Shown: positions 22,693 to 34,625 of the stretch, piece by piece | Layout of the letters: every line of letters begins with the position of its first letter | How positions within the stretch are numbered: the first letter of the stretch is position 1 | DNA from: Purpureocillium takamizusanense | Taxonomy: Eukaryota > Ascomycota > Sordariomycetes > Hypocreales > Ophiocordycipitaceae | DNA: 64,000 nucleotides | NCBI RefSeq assembly: GCF_022605165.1 | Contig: NC_063077.1 | Coordinates: 1,178,001-1,242,000, forward strand | Direction of reading: 5' to 3' | The notes under the pieces: model-generated | Seen by the model: only the letters and a program-made list of their open reading frames with translations | Database searches by the model: none | What the model was told of the DNA's origin: nothing | Made by a program: the position numbers and the translations under genes

Positions 22693-25600
22693 TGCCGAGG
22701 CGTGAGACGCGTTCCCGGGGAAAGGGGGGGGGGAGGGGTTTCGAATTGAGGCAGGCCGTTTTCTAGATGAAAGACAGTAGGATGTCTACTTTGATGTGTT
22801 CTTGGTTTTGTTTCATTCTTTCAACGGGACCTGGGGGCGGGGCAGAAAGGGGTCGGCGGCGGCCTGTATTTATTCTCCCAGTCTGGGGAGGGAGATGCGA
22901 AGCCGTAACGGAAACTCGTCATCGCCCGGAGGGCGGACGGGTTCGTGTGTGTGCGTGTGTGTGTGTACACGTGTGATCACGAACGACGGGTGCACATTGC
23001 GCAGTACGGCCCCCTTCCCCCATCCGTGCCAGTCGCAAGCAATGCGCCGTCATGAATTCGTTACGAAATCTACAACGCAACAAGGCGCTGATGCCTTGGC
23101 GCGCGGACAAAGAGGACCACAACAGAGGGGCCATCGGCGTCGTCACAGGATGGCTGAGCGCGGGCCCTTTGGCGGGCGTGTCACGGAAATACACAGCCTG
23201 GGGAGGAGGATATCGCCGCCGTTGTCGTTGTCGTCAATCTCGAGTGCTTTATACAAGTCCCGCACAGGCGGGTCCCTAGTCGAGCATCTCGGGAGACAGC
23301 CGGCCGGCCAACCAGCCATGATATATAAACCACTCGCCGCGTTCGGGACCAACCAACGCATGCATTCTATACACGTACAGAGTATGTACGTACGCAGTAC
23401 TGGGCGCGGGGACAACACGGGAGGTGGAGGTCAAGTCGAAACAGGTTTTTTGGGCTACAGGAAGGGAAGCGAGGACAAATGGGCAAGGCGAGACGAGAGC
23501 CCCCCGAGGTCAGCTGAGGCGTTGGCAACTGCTGCTGGCGGGGAGAAGGGGGAGGGGCTTCGGGTTATTGAAGCGCGATATTAATGGGCGTAATGGCCCT
23601 GTCAGCCGTACGTGCCCTCCGTGCGAGGTGATGACAACGGCCGAGGCGCCTGGTTTTTCTTTTCCCTCACGGGCGATGAGGTGCCGAGTGGATAGGGAGG
23701 GAGGGAGGGAGGAGGCATCGAGCGATATTTGAACGGCGCTCGTCGGCGGAATACCGTGCCGTACGGGGTATACATAGATAGAATCGTACCTATAGTGCTG
23801 TTATTGTACATACATGCAAACGTGGCCGCCTGCTGCTCGGGAAGCATCCGAGATGATGGGCCTTTGCTTCTGCATGCGTCGTCTCAGGCCGATGGGATGG
23901 GCGATGATGCTGCTGCTGGCTGATGATGATGAACTGGGCCGGGGATGTTGCTCCGGACGGGTGACGGGCAGGGATGATCGTCAGCAGCATCAGGCAAGGC
24001 GCCCCCCGTGTGTGGACGGAATGCAACCACCACTTTCCTCCCCCCAAGAAGGCTCTGGATGGATGGTGAAGGAGGTGTGGTGATGGGTGATGGTGGTGAT
24101 GATGGGTGGTGGTATACTGTACTTATTAGCAGCCATTCATAGTGGAAAGCACCACGGATGCACTGCACGACGGAAGCAAGTCCAACAGCCAGCCATGCCC
24201 AGCGTTGAACCCCTGCCTCATCAGCGAGTGGTTGGTGGCCGAGAGACGCAGGAGCCGCGCACGAATCGCGTGCAGTTGCTGGCAATACGTAGGTACGCAC
24301 ATACGGATAGATGCAACGCTGTTGTGGTGATATTATTAGTAGGACTGGAAGATGGGGCAGAGACGAAGAGATGAAGGACCGACCCCCGGCGCACGGGCGT
24401 TGATGCCTCCTGTCGGCTGGCTGACGGGGGGCCGGCTGCGTGCTGTGCGTGCGCTCGTGCAAGGGATTGGCCGCGAACCGTGAGTTGTGCCCGCGTTCTG
24501 CGACTTTGCCTCGCCTCGCCTCGCCTCGCCTCGCCTCGCGCGCGGACCTGGACCTGGAACTGGACCTGGACCTGCGATGGCTGGGCGGAGCGACTCTCAG
24601 CCCGCGTGAGGCGTGGCCACCGCACAACCCCATCAATTCATCTCCTCCCAACGAGCTGGCTGGCAGGCAGGCAGGCAGGCAGCATATTATACGTGCTAGG
24701 TACGGAGTACTAAGGCAAGTAAACGTGCCCCTGCCTACGTACGCCACAACCAGTAGCCGCCCCGGCCCGGCGTGGTGTCTCGTCTGGTGCCGAGACAGTG
24801 CCACGCAGCGGGGGGGGGAGGCCCGAACCAACAGACGCGGCGGCGGTATATGTACTACACCTCAGTACGTGATCGCGCGTCTGCCGCAGCTAGGAGATAA
24901 GAGACAGACAGACACACACGCGCGATCCCTCTCACCTGTTGTTGATGCCCGATCAGCAGAGAGGCAGGGAGGGCGGCGCGAGACACACGACGCGCGGGGG
25001 GCCTCTGGCGAGAGCCTACGCTTGATTAGGTCGGCGTCGGCCACACCGTCAGAGACGGGCGGCTCTTACGTTGCTCCACGTTGCAAACGGGGCCATGGAT
25101 CAAATGCGCCCCCTTCCCCAGTAAATGATGGGGGCGGCGGCGGCGGCGGCGGCGGTCGTCGTTGTTTTGACTCTGCTCACGATGATTGTCTGGCTGGGAG
25201 GCTGGTGAGTGGCGGGGGGAGGATGGCGGTGAGGGCTACCATGTACTTCGTAACTAACGTATATGGCGGTCTGGTTTGCCTTGCCTCGCCTCGCCTCGCT
25301 CATTTGAATGAATGAACCACTCTGACTGACTGAGCAACTCGGTCGTGCGGATGTGGGCTGGGGACATTCATTGATTGTCTGATACTAAACGCAATCTCCG
25401 TACTGTCATCCGGTATCTGTGTACTCCGTAGGAGCCGCCGTGTTGGCCCGTCTTTTGCAGCAGCTGCGGCACCCGTACTACATTACGGTACGTACACATG
25501 GACGTGTGAGAGACGGGTGATGCGGGCATGAATTGCTCGACGCACAAGCGTCCATCCCGACGTTCCAGAACGGCGCAGAGGCATGAATTACGGGGGGAGG

Positions 25601-28600
25601 TTCGGCGCATGGTCCGGACCATCGGGACCCCCGCGGCCGGCAGGCCATCGGCGCCGTGCTGCGCAGTTCCGCGGCGCAGGGTTCACTGCCTCGGTACCGT
25701 GGCGCGGTGGGTAAGGGGCATAGATGTCGTGTAATTCAAGGATGGGAGGGGAGGGGAGGGGGAGCAACGCCGCTTTGCAATGGATTCCCCAACAACGTCC
25801 CTGTTGTGCCGATGGCGCGCGGTGGCATGAAGCAGGCGGCTACTTCGCTCATTACCTGCTAGTCAGCCATTCATTCAATCCATCAATCAGGGTTAAAAGC
25901 GGAAACCGTCGTCGAAAGGGCGAAGAGCAATGCCGAGGTGGCAAAGCCCGAGGAGCGAAAGGAGGAGGTACCTAATAATAAGCAAATCAGCAGGCCGTAC
26001 CAAGCATGTACGTGCTGCAGCGAGTGAGAAACTTGGCCCGTCTCGACTCGGCCATCATCAGCAGGCGTGCATGCGTGCTTGGCCGGAGGAGGGCGTGTCA
26101 TGTCTGCCGTACTGTAGCACAGCAGCCATCGCCGGCCCCATCTTGGCAATCTTGGCTCGTCTCACCCTGCGGGCGCCCTTGGGCCACTGCGGGCGGCTTG
26201 CACCAGTTCAACGGCAGGGCGGGCTGCCTGGCGACGGTGACGTTCCGTGACGACAGGACGGAGTAGGTGGGCGGTGGGTGGCAAAGGCAAAGGCAAAGGC
26301 AAAGGCGCGCGTGTCGTGTCGCAAAAGTCAAGTTCACTAACAACGTTAGTGCTTTCCATTGGTGCTGCCTGTCCGGGTCCGCCAAAACCCATTATGAGGG
26401 GGGCTTGGGAGGAAGTCATGCTGGGATTCCCCAGATCCGGTATCCGTGGCAAAGTCTCTTGCAACCAGTATGAATTTTCAAGTTTTTTTTCCCGGGCCGG
26501 ACACTTTAGTCTTGTTCCAATTTATTGGCCTGGGTCGCCCGCCGACGACGACGACGGATAGATAGTATGTGGACTGTCGGTCGGTCGGTCAGTCGGACGA
26601 CGTGGAGGGCGGTCAAGGACGAGGTGAGAAGCTGTCTCTGGCATTCCGTCATCGTCCCCTCAATCCAACCATCATGTGCTCCTCTCCCGAGCATGCAGCA
26701 GACCACGGCGCCCGGTGCTCGTGACTCGCCCAGGGCGTCCAACCTTGCCAGGAATATCACGAAACACGTGCCCTGCCTCGCTGCACATGAGCTGAGCGGC
26801 TGCAGCGGAGCGACGCAGCTGGGCCCAGCAAGTCGTTTGCAATGGTACTCTACTGTTGTACTTGGTCGTGCATGGGCTGGGATGACAAGGGCGCATTGAT
26901 TGATGAGCATTTGATACGAAGTACATAGTAGGCATGATAACGGCACGCTATACTAATAAGTGACGTGACGTGCCGCGAGACCACGACTACAAGTGCTAGC
27001 TGATGCACTATCCGCGCCCTGGGTTGCCTCGCTCGTGGTTCGCCGAGGTAACGGACGAGTCAGTGGGCGGGCGTAACTACCTTAACTAGTCGGTATCCGA
27101 AGGCGACGGCTACGGCTGACTTGGGGGGGAAATGCGAGAGCGCGTTGCCGTCCGTGGTGGATGGTGACACGGCCGCCGCCAGATGGGGCCCGCTGTCTGA
27201 GCCACCGACTACCTAGGCATGTCCGGAGCAATGGAGCGTACTAGGTACCTAGGTAATCCCAGGTTCCCGTCTGCATCGAAGGCCCTTCCCGCCCGCTTCC
27301 ATGAAGCTTCCTCGTTAGGCAACCCGGAGCGCGTCTTGACCTCCGCGCGCGCGTCAGCTTCGCCGGCCCGTCGCCCGTTTGACGCAACCCCAAAAGAGAG
27401 CACCCTGTACCCCGTTCGTCCGTCCGTATCGGGACCTCGTTTGAATAAAGGTACTAAGTAACTTGGTTGGCAGTAGTAAAGCCATTCGGTCCTCGGTAAT
27501 TCTGGTAGAACCGGGGCCCGTATATGTGGCAACGCACGAATCGAATGCCTCAAGCAGGCATCAATCATAATGCCGCAGCGCTGTATCAGGCACTCACGAA
27601 AACCTTGAAATGGCGCGCCCGAGCCCCCAGAGAGACTGACTGACTGGTTCCGGTCCACTTTGGGCAGCGTTTTCAGGGTCGTTACGGCCCAGAGATGCGA
27701 TGCCCAGCCAGCCAAGCCCGCACGCAGTGGCGTCCACGGCGGCGGATGGGATCCTGCCATGGATGATGACGGGTGGACGCATTGGATTGATGCCCTGGAA
27801 TGCGCCCACTCCCGGCAAGTCGGGTGCTGGTGGTCGGGTCGGGTCCCATGAGGCACTCCATGCGCCCGCGCCGCACCGCAGCGGCAGCACGCTGAGGTGC
27901 GCTGCACAGCGCGCTGGCGTCCAGCCCGGGGGGGCATCCATGGATCCACGTCGTCGGCTGTAGCACTCCATCATCGTCGGGGCAGCCACTGCCTCCGCCG
28001 GCTTAGTACGTACCTGAGGTACCAGCCAGCTGGAGCCCCTGGAGACAATCTTAGTACCGACGAGATGGAGTCACAGCGCGCGCGCCCGTGCCACCCCGCC
28101 AGGTTCAACTGAGGCGGGTTGGCGAGTTCCCGTGTCCCCCTAGGTACCTACGGAGTAGATATGCCTAGGTTAACCTAGGTGGCATCAAGGATCGGTGGAT
28201 CAAATCTCAATCCGAGCGAGGTCACAGGCGCTAGCCTCCGCGCCCGCCCGCCCGCCTGGTCCCGCCAAACAAACGGGCCTGGCCTCGCCTCTCACTGCAA
28301 GCGCCGGGCCAGAAGGTGAAGCCCAGGGCGGTGCCCTCGTCTCGTCCTGAATTGGTGGTTCCTTTTTGCCTGGGCTCCCATCTCTGGCGCCCGGCCCGAG
28401 CGCCTCCCTCCCTTGTGCGGCGCGCGCACTCAGTGACAGGCCCCCCCCTTCCACTCTCCCAGCCCTCCTTCGCCTCTTTCTCTCTCGCCTTCCCCGTCCT
28501 CTCTCCTCCTCCTCTCCTCTCCTCTCACCAAAACCATCCACCAACCCCACCCTCGCCTGACCCCGTCGTCACCCATCATCGCTCAAGGTCAATCCAACCG

Positions 28601-29418
28601 CCGAGCACAAAGACGCGCATTCCCACCGACCGCGTCTCTCTGCCAACAACAAACGTCCCGACTATCGATTTCTGAGCGTCCCTTGACGGCCTCAAAAAGC
28701 CGCCTCCCAAATTCGGTCGGTCAAACCAGCCGCCTGCGTTTTCGCTCTGACGGCCTGCACCCGCGTCGTCCACCCCCGTCCGTCCTCTTTCGTCACCGCC
28801 ACCGGGTCAGAGGCTCTGCGCGCCCCCTCGGGTGTCCTGACCGCCTCCTCACCCACCGCACCGCGACAAGCGCACCACCTCGGTGCAGCAGGTACGTGCA
28901 GCCCAGTGCATCCAAAAATACCCGCCTTTGAACTGCCATGGCATGACGCCTGCCTCTCCTTCTCTCTCCCTCTCTCTTTGCTGCTTTTGCTCCTGTGGCG
29001 GCAGGGCTGCTCGTGCCTCCCTCTCCGCCGCCTGTTTCGTGGATGCCCAGCCGGCTGCAAATCGAGGCCCGACCCTTGTCAGCAGCAAGCAGCACCACCA
29101 CAGCGCTTGTGGGCGGGCCCCGGCCACAGGCTTGCTGGGCCCCTTCTGCACCGAACTTCCCCCGGTGGCGCTGCAGCCCTTCAGAGACTGCACCCGCTCT
29201 CCACATCATGCCAACGCCCTTTGCTCTCTTCTGTCCTCTCCACCACCCTGCCTCCGCACAATCAATCAATCGCCCACGCCTTTTCCATTTCTCCTCTCGC
29301 CATCATCGACCACCACTGACCCCGAGCACAGCGTAAAAATAGGCGTGCACCCGATAATACTTGCCAGCGAGCTCGCTTCATCCCTCGCGGATCGAAGCAC
29401 TCACGCCCGACCGCCAAG
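22693..29418. other. 6.7-kb gene-free region, right part is the casein kinase leader
   Basis: No supportable coding gene. The left part (22.7-25.3 kb) holds many TAC-rich palindromic hexamers and short repeats. The frame at 27209-27949 (minus) is open but featureless. From about 28.2 kb the plus strand becomes pyrimidine-rich (notably 28441-28545 and 28955-28990), which fits the promoter and 5' untranslated region of the kinase gene. Confidence 0.5.
24509..24540. repeat. (CCTCG)n pentanucleotide repeat
   Basis: Six tandem CCTCG units, followed by a degenerate GGACCT repeat to about 24575. A shorter CCTCG run recurs near 25280-25300. Confidence 0.9.
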
Positions 29419-31049
29419 ATGACTACCATGGTATGTTCGCCTAGCCTCCCTCCCCTCTCCCTGTGCATCCCTTCGTCGGGTCCATTTCGACGCCTCTGCC
29501 AAGAGCAGACGTTCGTTGCATGGCAACCCGACTCCTCGGTGCCGGGTATGGCGAGGAACCGGCTCTCGAAGCCAGAGACGCGGCGGCGGTGATGACTTTT
29601 GCGTGCCTGCCGTCGCTCGCACTCGTCGTTTGCCTCGTCCACGGCCACCCATCGTCACCAGTCATACCGCAGTCGGCACTTGTTCATCGGCATCCCGTTT
29701 GGAATTGACAACGCGATGCTAACTGTGCCGCACAGGATCTCCGCGTCGGTAACAAGTACCGTATCGGCCGCAAGATCGGTTCCGGCTCATTCGGCGACAT
29801 CTACCTCGGCACCAACATCATCTCCGGTGAGGAGATTGCCATCAAGCTCGAGTCTGTCAAGGCCAAGCACCCTCAGCTGGAGTATGAGGCTCGCGTCTAC
29901 AAGTCGCTCGCCGGCGGCGTCGGCATTCCCTTCGTCCGCTGGTTCGGCACCGAGTGTGACTACAACGCCATGGTTCTCGACCTCCTCGGCCCCAGCCTGG
30001 AGGACCTCTTCAACTTCTGCAACCGCAAGTTCTCGCTCAAGACGGTGCTCCTCCTCGCGGACCAGCTCATCTCCCGCATCGAGTACATCCACGCCAAGTC
30101 GTTCATCCACCGCGACATCAAGCCCGACAACTTCCTCATGGGCATCGGCAAGCGCGGCAATCAGGTCAACGTTATCGACTTTGGTCTTGCCAAGAAGTAC
30201 CGCGACCCCAAGACGCACTTCCACATCCCCTACCGCGAGAACAAGAACTTGACCGGCACCGCTCGCTATGCCTCCATCAATACCCACCTCGGCGTTGAGC
30301 AGTCCCGCCGTGACGACATGGAGTCTCTTGGCTACGTCATGCTCTACTTCTGCCGTGGCTCTCTCCCCTGGCAGGGTCTCAAGGCGGCCACCAAGAAGCA
30401 AAAGTACGACCGCATCATGGAGAAGAAGATGACGACCCCCACCGAGGTGCTCTGCCGTGGCTTCCCCAACGAGTTTGCCATCTACCTCAACTACACCCGG
30501 TCCCTCCGCTTCGACGACAAGCCCGACTACAGCTACCTGCGCAAGATCTTCCGCGATCTCTTCGTCCGCGAGGGCTTCCAGTACGACTACGTCTTCGACT
30601 GGACCGTCTACAAGTACCAGAAGAACGCTCAGGCCATTGCCCAGGCCGCCGGCGCCGCCAATCCGGATGAGGACGACAAGGCCCGCGCCTCGCGCACCAA
30701 CGCCGCCACGGCCGGCCAGAGCGGTGCCGCCAAGCCCAATGCGATCCCCAGCTCTCGCCGCAAGATGCTCGAACGCGGATCTGGTGCTGGCGTCGACACT
30801 CCGGATACCAACCGCGCCATTGGCGGCAGCGACAGGATGTGAGTGTCTGATCAGCCCAGCCCAAACCAACCGCATCCGTTTCCTTGTAAGGGATCATTTT
30901 TCCTCCGAGAGCGTTTGGTGTGCTTGAGAACCGCTGGCAATGAGGGAAAATGTGCTGACATCTATCGGCTGACTCAGTGGACGATAAACAGGCTTCGCTC
31001 TGCTTCAAAGGGAGCGAACTATGCCACTGGCAGCTACCGACCGAAATGA
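29419..31049 (+). CDS. ck-1a: casein kinase I (CK1 delta/epsilon type)
   Basis: Exons 29419-29430, 29736-30838 and 30992-31049 give 390 residues. Exon 1 encodes only MTTM before a GTATGT donor. The body is a complete CK1 kinase domain: glycine loop GSGSFG (about 19-24), catalytic [16 protein letters not shown], and the CK1-specific activation segment [13 protein letters not shown] replacing the usual APE motif. The C-terminal tail is Ala/Asn-rich. A frame read straight through stops just after SDRM, but a GTGAGT donor overlaps that codon and the only acceptor keeping frame (at 30991) adds [18 protein letters not shown], so I annotate the spliced end. CK1 is an essential Ser/Thr kinase in vesicle traffic, morphogenesis and, in Neurospora, clock-protein FRQ phosphorylation. 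Very strong codon bias suggests high expression. Confidence 0.97.
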
Positions 31050-32304
31050 GTTTGTGAACTGGCCCCACCCCGCTCTCGTGCTTTGGCGCACGTCGGAAGG
31101 GCGGCCGAGACCTGGGGGAAACCGCCCTCCGCTGCATCATTGACAGGGCCTCGAGGCCGAGGTAGCCTGACCGTCGCCCGGCCACGAATCAAGGCCGACC
31201 TACGACGCAGGCATGCTTGCCTCTTGGCCCGCAGACTACACTCGATGCGACGGTTTTCCCTTGCGCGGTCGCAGCTATTTCTTTATTTCCTACGCATTGC
31301 TTCATCTCGTTCTTCGACTCTGGATGCATCTTATGGTTCACTTGACGCATGGCTCGGATGGCTCCGGACGGCACGGACAGGACGCGGCGGCAGGCTCTGC
31401 CTGCCCGTCGTCGACTGCCTTTTGTCTCACCCGGAACTTCATCTGAACGGCATGTCCGGTGACCGACCTCGGTTGGGCCACCGCGCAACCATGGGCGTGG
31501 CGAAGCCGCACACACGGGCGGCCGGCTTTACAGCTCATGGGCCGTTCAGACTTGACCCGCAGCCGCGAGTGCCCAGATGCAACTTGGGATTCCTGGAGGC
31601 GCCCGCACAAGACCTCCTCCTCCAGGCCCGACATCAGTCGTTGCGGTACAGCTGCGTTTCTCTGAGCAGGCTATTTTCTTTACTTTCATCGGCCTAATTA
31701 TGCACGTCGAAACTCGCACTTGTTCGGACTCTTGATTTGGACTTGCCCCCGTCGGGGCCGGCTTCTGGGGAGGTTTTGGGGATGAGAAGCCGAAATCGAG
31801 CTCAGGGTGGCTGCGGAAGCCCCTCGGGGAACTTGTCTCAAATCTGGCAGCACGCGCCTACGGACACCCGAGTGGCCAAGCGACACGCGCCTGTCATCCG
31901 GGCGAGTTATCAGTCACGGTGGATTGGGAGTTTAGCCTAGACGTCCCCGCTTCGGTGGCGATGCTAGTCGTTGCTGAGGTGGCAGACCGTCTGTGGCAAG
32001 TCGGGTCGTTGGTCTCTGCACCCGAGCCGGCTGCCGCGTCAGTGCCTCGACTAGGGATGTTCGTCCCAGGCCCGCCGACAAGGGCAGGCTCATTTGTATC
32101 CACCTCTGCTGGTATGGCTGGAGTCGCAACGATCCCTCAACGGCCGAGGCGACGACCAGTCTGGAGCGGAGCACACGGCAAGGAGCATTCGTCAGGTAGT
32201 CTTTTTTAAATTGATTGTTCATGGCTTCGTCAAAATGTGTGCCAAGGCCCGTGCCAAGGACGATGGTGACGGTGCAAGTAGACATCTCGTGTAAGGCCGT
32301 TGGG

Positions 32305-32339
<35 letters not shown>

Positions 32340-32925
32340 CCCCGGGAGCTGAACTGGCGCCGTGCAGGCACAGCCCGGATGGGTCGCGTGAGGCTTGGTT
32401 GGGTCACCCGTCACGCGGGGTGGCCCCGTCGGCGGTCGTAGGGGCGAGCTAGCATGGGGCACGAGAGTCAGCAGTGATGAAAGTGGACGAACTGGACGAG
32501 GCACCGTTCAGCCCGTCGCGGGGCATCGCAGACGGGGCTGGCAGGTATATAGCCGTGGCTGTGAAGCTATCACCAGCCGACGTGCGACATCGCTGCTCTG
32601 TCACCTCTGAACAGTTAGTTGGTCTGCCAGTTCCCAGCCCATCCGCCGTGCAATAGCCGGCGCCACAGCAAGCTTTGCCCCTCCCTGCTTGGCTTTGTGC
32701 TGTCCGCCTTGAGCTGCCCGTGCGAGCGTCGGGTGCTCTTTGTCCGCTTCAAGCACAACTGAGGTCAGCCACTGGGAAGCCACTGGTGGAGCGGCAAGCC
32801 CACTGACCGAGTGCAGCAACCCCCCCAAGAACCACGTTGACCCCTCCACCACCTCCACCACCACCGTGGACCGGAGACGGGATCCTCCAATCTACACCTC
32901 GAACTGCCGACCGCTCTTCTCGGCC
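31050..32925. other. intergenic between kinase and 5-phosphatase
   Basis: Holds the kinase 3' flank, a long featureless middle part, a GCAG repeat at 32304-32340, and the presumed promoter of the 5-phosphatase gene from about 32.4 kb. The coding frame of the downstream gene stays open upstream to 32740 but has no ATG before 32926. Confidence 0.6.
32304..32340. repeat. (GCAG)n tetranucleotide repeat
   Basis: Nine tandem GCAG/AGGC units, perfect. Confidence 0.95.
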
Positions 32926-33708
32926 ATGACGACGTTGCTGCCCGTCGACCGCGACGACGAGCCGGACAGCGCTTCAACATCGAGCATGTCGCCCTCGACG
33001 CTCGACCTCTTGGTCCTCACGTTCAACTGCGCCAAGAACCTGATTAACCCGGGCGTCTTTGCCACACACCTGGCGTCGGCGTTTGGGCACAACGCGACGG
33101 AGTTGCCCGACTTGGTGGTCTTGTAAGCTGCCTGCTCCCGCGCCGTGACATCGTCTTTGTCCCCTTAGGCAATTGACGTGCTGACCATGGTCTCCATCAA
33201 AGCTCGCTGCAGGAGATTGCCCCTCTGAGCCAGGCTTTCATCGGCGACTACTTCCTCAACCCCTACGTGGCCCGGTTCGACGAGGCCATTAACCTAGCGG
33301 CGGCGCTGCAACAACAGCCGCAACAAGACGTGGTGTCGGTGACGCCGACAGAAGGGGGCACGAGCAACGAGAGACGGTACACGCTCGCACGGGCGCACAA
33401 TGTCGGGTACACGGCGATCCTGCTGTTCGCGAGGGACCCCGCCCGCATTAGGGATCTGCAAGAGGCGGAGGTGGGCTTTGGCGCGGCAGAGATGGGCAAC
33501 AAGGGCGCCGTCGGCCTGCGAGCGCTGTACGACGCCGGCAAGGAGGGCGACGAAGCGCAGACGACGGAGCTGACGTTTGTGGCGACGCACCTGGCCGCCA
33601 TGGAGTGGAACCTGCCGCGGCGCAACGCCAACTGGGCGGCCATCATGAGGGGTCTGACGTTTGACAACCCGGAGGCGGTGGTGCAGCGGATGCGCGGCCG
33701 CGAGGGCA

Positions 33709-33746
<38 letters not shown>

Positions 33747-34625
33747 GCGGGGAGCTCGTCCGAAGACGAGGCCGACGACGAAGGGCAAGGAGAGGAGTCG
33801 GAGCGGCACCGCCTGTTGCACGACCACCACCACCGACGACACCTCGAGCTGCAGCGGCAGCTGCACGACATCTCCGTCTTCAAGCCCTCGTCGCACCTGT
33901 TCGTGGCGGGGGACCTCAACTACCGCATCTCGACGGTGTCGCCGGAGCCCAACGCCGCCTTCCCGAGCCTCGACCCGGCGTCGGAGCACTACTACCCGAC
34001 CTTCTTCCCGCTGGACCAGCTGACGCGCGAGCGCGCCGCGGGGCGGACCATGCATGGCCTGACGGAGCACGAGGTGCGCTTCCCGCCGACGTACAAGTAC
34101 GACATCCAGGGCGGACACCACGACGGCGGCGACGATGAAGACGACGACGCCCCCGTGCCGTGGACGTTTGCGCCGCACCGGTACCCCAGCTGGACGGACC
34201 GCGTGCTGTACCTGGACCTCCCGCCGTGGGTCAAGACCGGCGACGGTGATGCGACGCCGCGGATGCGCGTCCGCGGGTACGATGCGCTGCCCGTGGTGCG
34301 CACCAGCGACCACCGCGCCGTGTTCCTGCGCGTCGACGTGCCGCTCATCCCGCCCTCGCGCCTCGCGCCACCCGAGACGCGGTCCCCGGTGAGGGGCAGC
34401 GAGGACAGTGCGGACGCGGACGCGACCGTGAGGGCGACGGACCCGCGCGTGCGCCTGCCCGTGGAGATTGACCCGGAGGCGTGGGAGCGGCGCAAGGCGG
34501 CGCGGCAGAAGGAGAAGCTGCTCGGCTGGAGCATGTTCCTCTGGAGCACGCGCGAGGGCGCGCTCGTGCTTGCGACGCTGCTGGTCGCCGGCGTGGGCGG
34601 GTACTGGATGTACAAGTGGGCGTAG
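32926..34625 (+). CDS. tail-anchored inositol polyphosphate 5-phosphatase (Inp54-like)
   Basis: Exons 32926-33122 and 33203-34625 give 539 residues. The splice restores VVFSLQEIAP across the junction. Family motifs appear in order: TFNCAKN (about 33-39), SLQEI (67), MGNKGAVG (163-170), THLAAMEWN, GDLNYRI (303), PSWTDRVL (395) and RTSDHRAV (433-440). These are the metal- and phosphate-binding motifs of the endonuclease/exonuclease/phosphatase fold that removes the 5-phosphate from PI(4,5)P2. The last 24 residues form one hydrophobic segment ending YKWA with nothing after it, a tail anchor. This matches yeast Inp54, which is anchored in the ER membrane; orthology is inference. An Ser/Ala/Asp/Glu-rich insert (about residues 235-265) with a His-rich stretch after it separates the THLAA and GDLNYRI motifs. 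It is probably a disordered loop. Confidence 0.92.

Noticed and set aside
27209..27949. 246-codon minus-strand frame
   Set aside because: No recognisable motif, heavy Arg/Pro/His content typical of random GC-rich DNA, and no linked splice structure.
29599..30252. 217-codon Ser/Thr-rich plus-strand frame over the kinase
   Set aside because: Shifted frame of the casein kinase exon; the kinase frame carries all catalytic motifs.
32304..32340. Tandem GCAG repeat considered as a CRISPR-like or satellite array
   Set aside because: Pure tetranucleotide microsatellite without spacers, in a eukaryotic genome.
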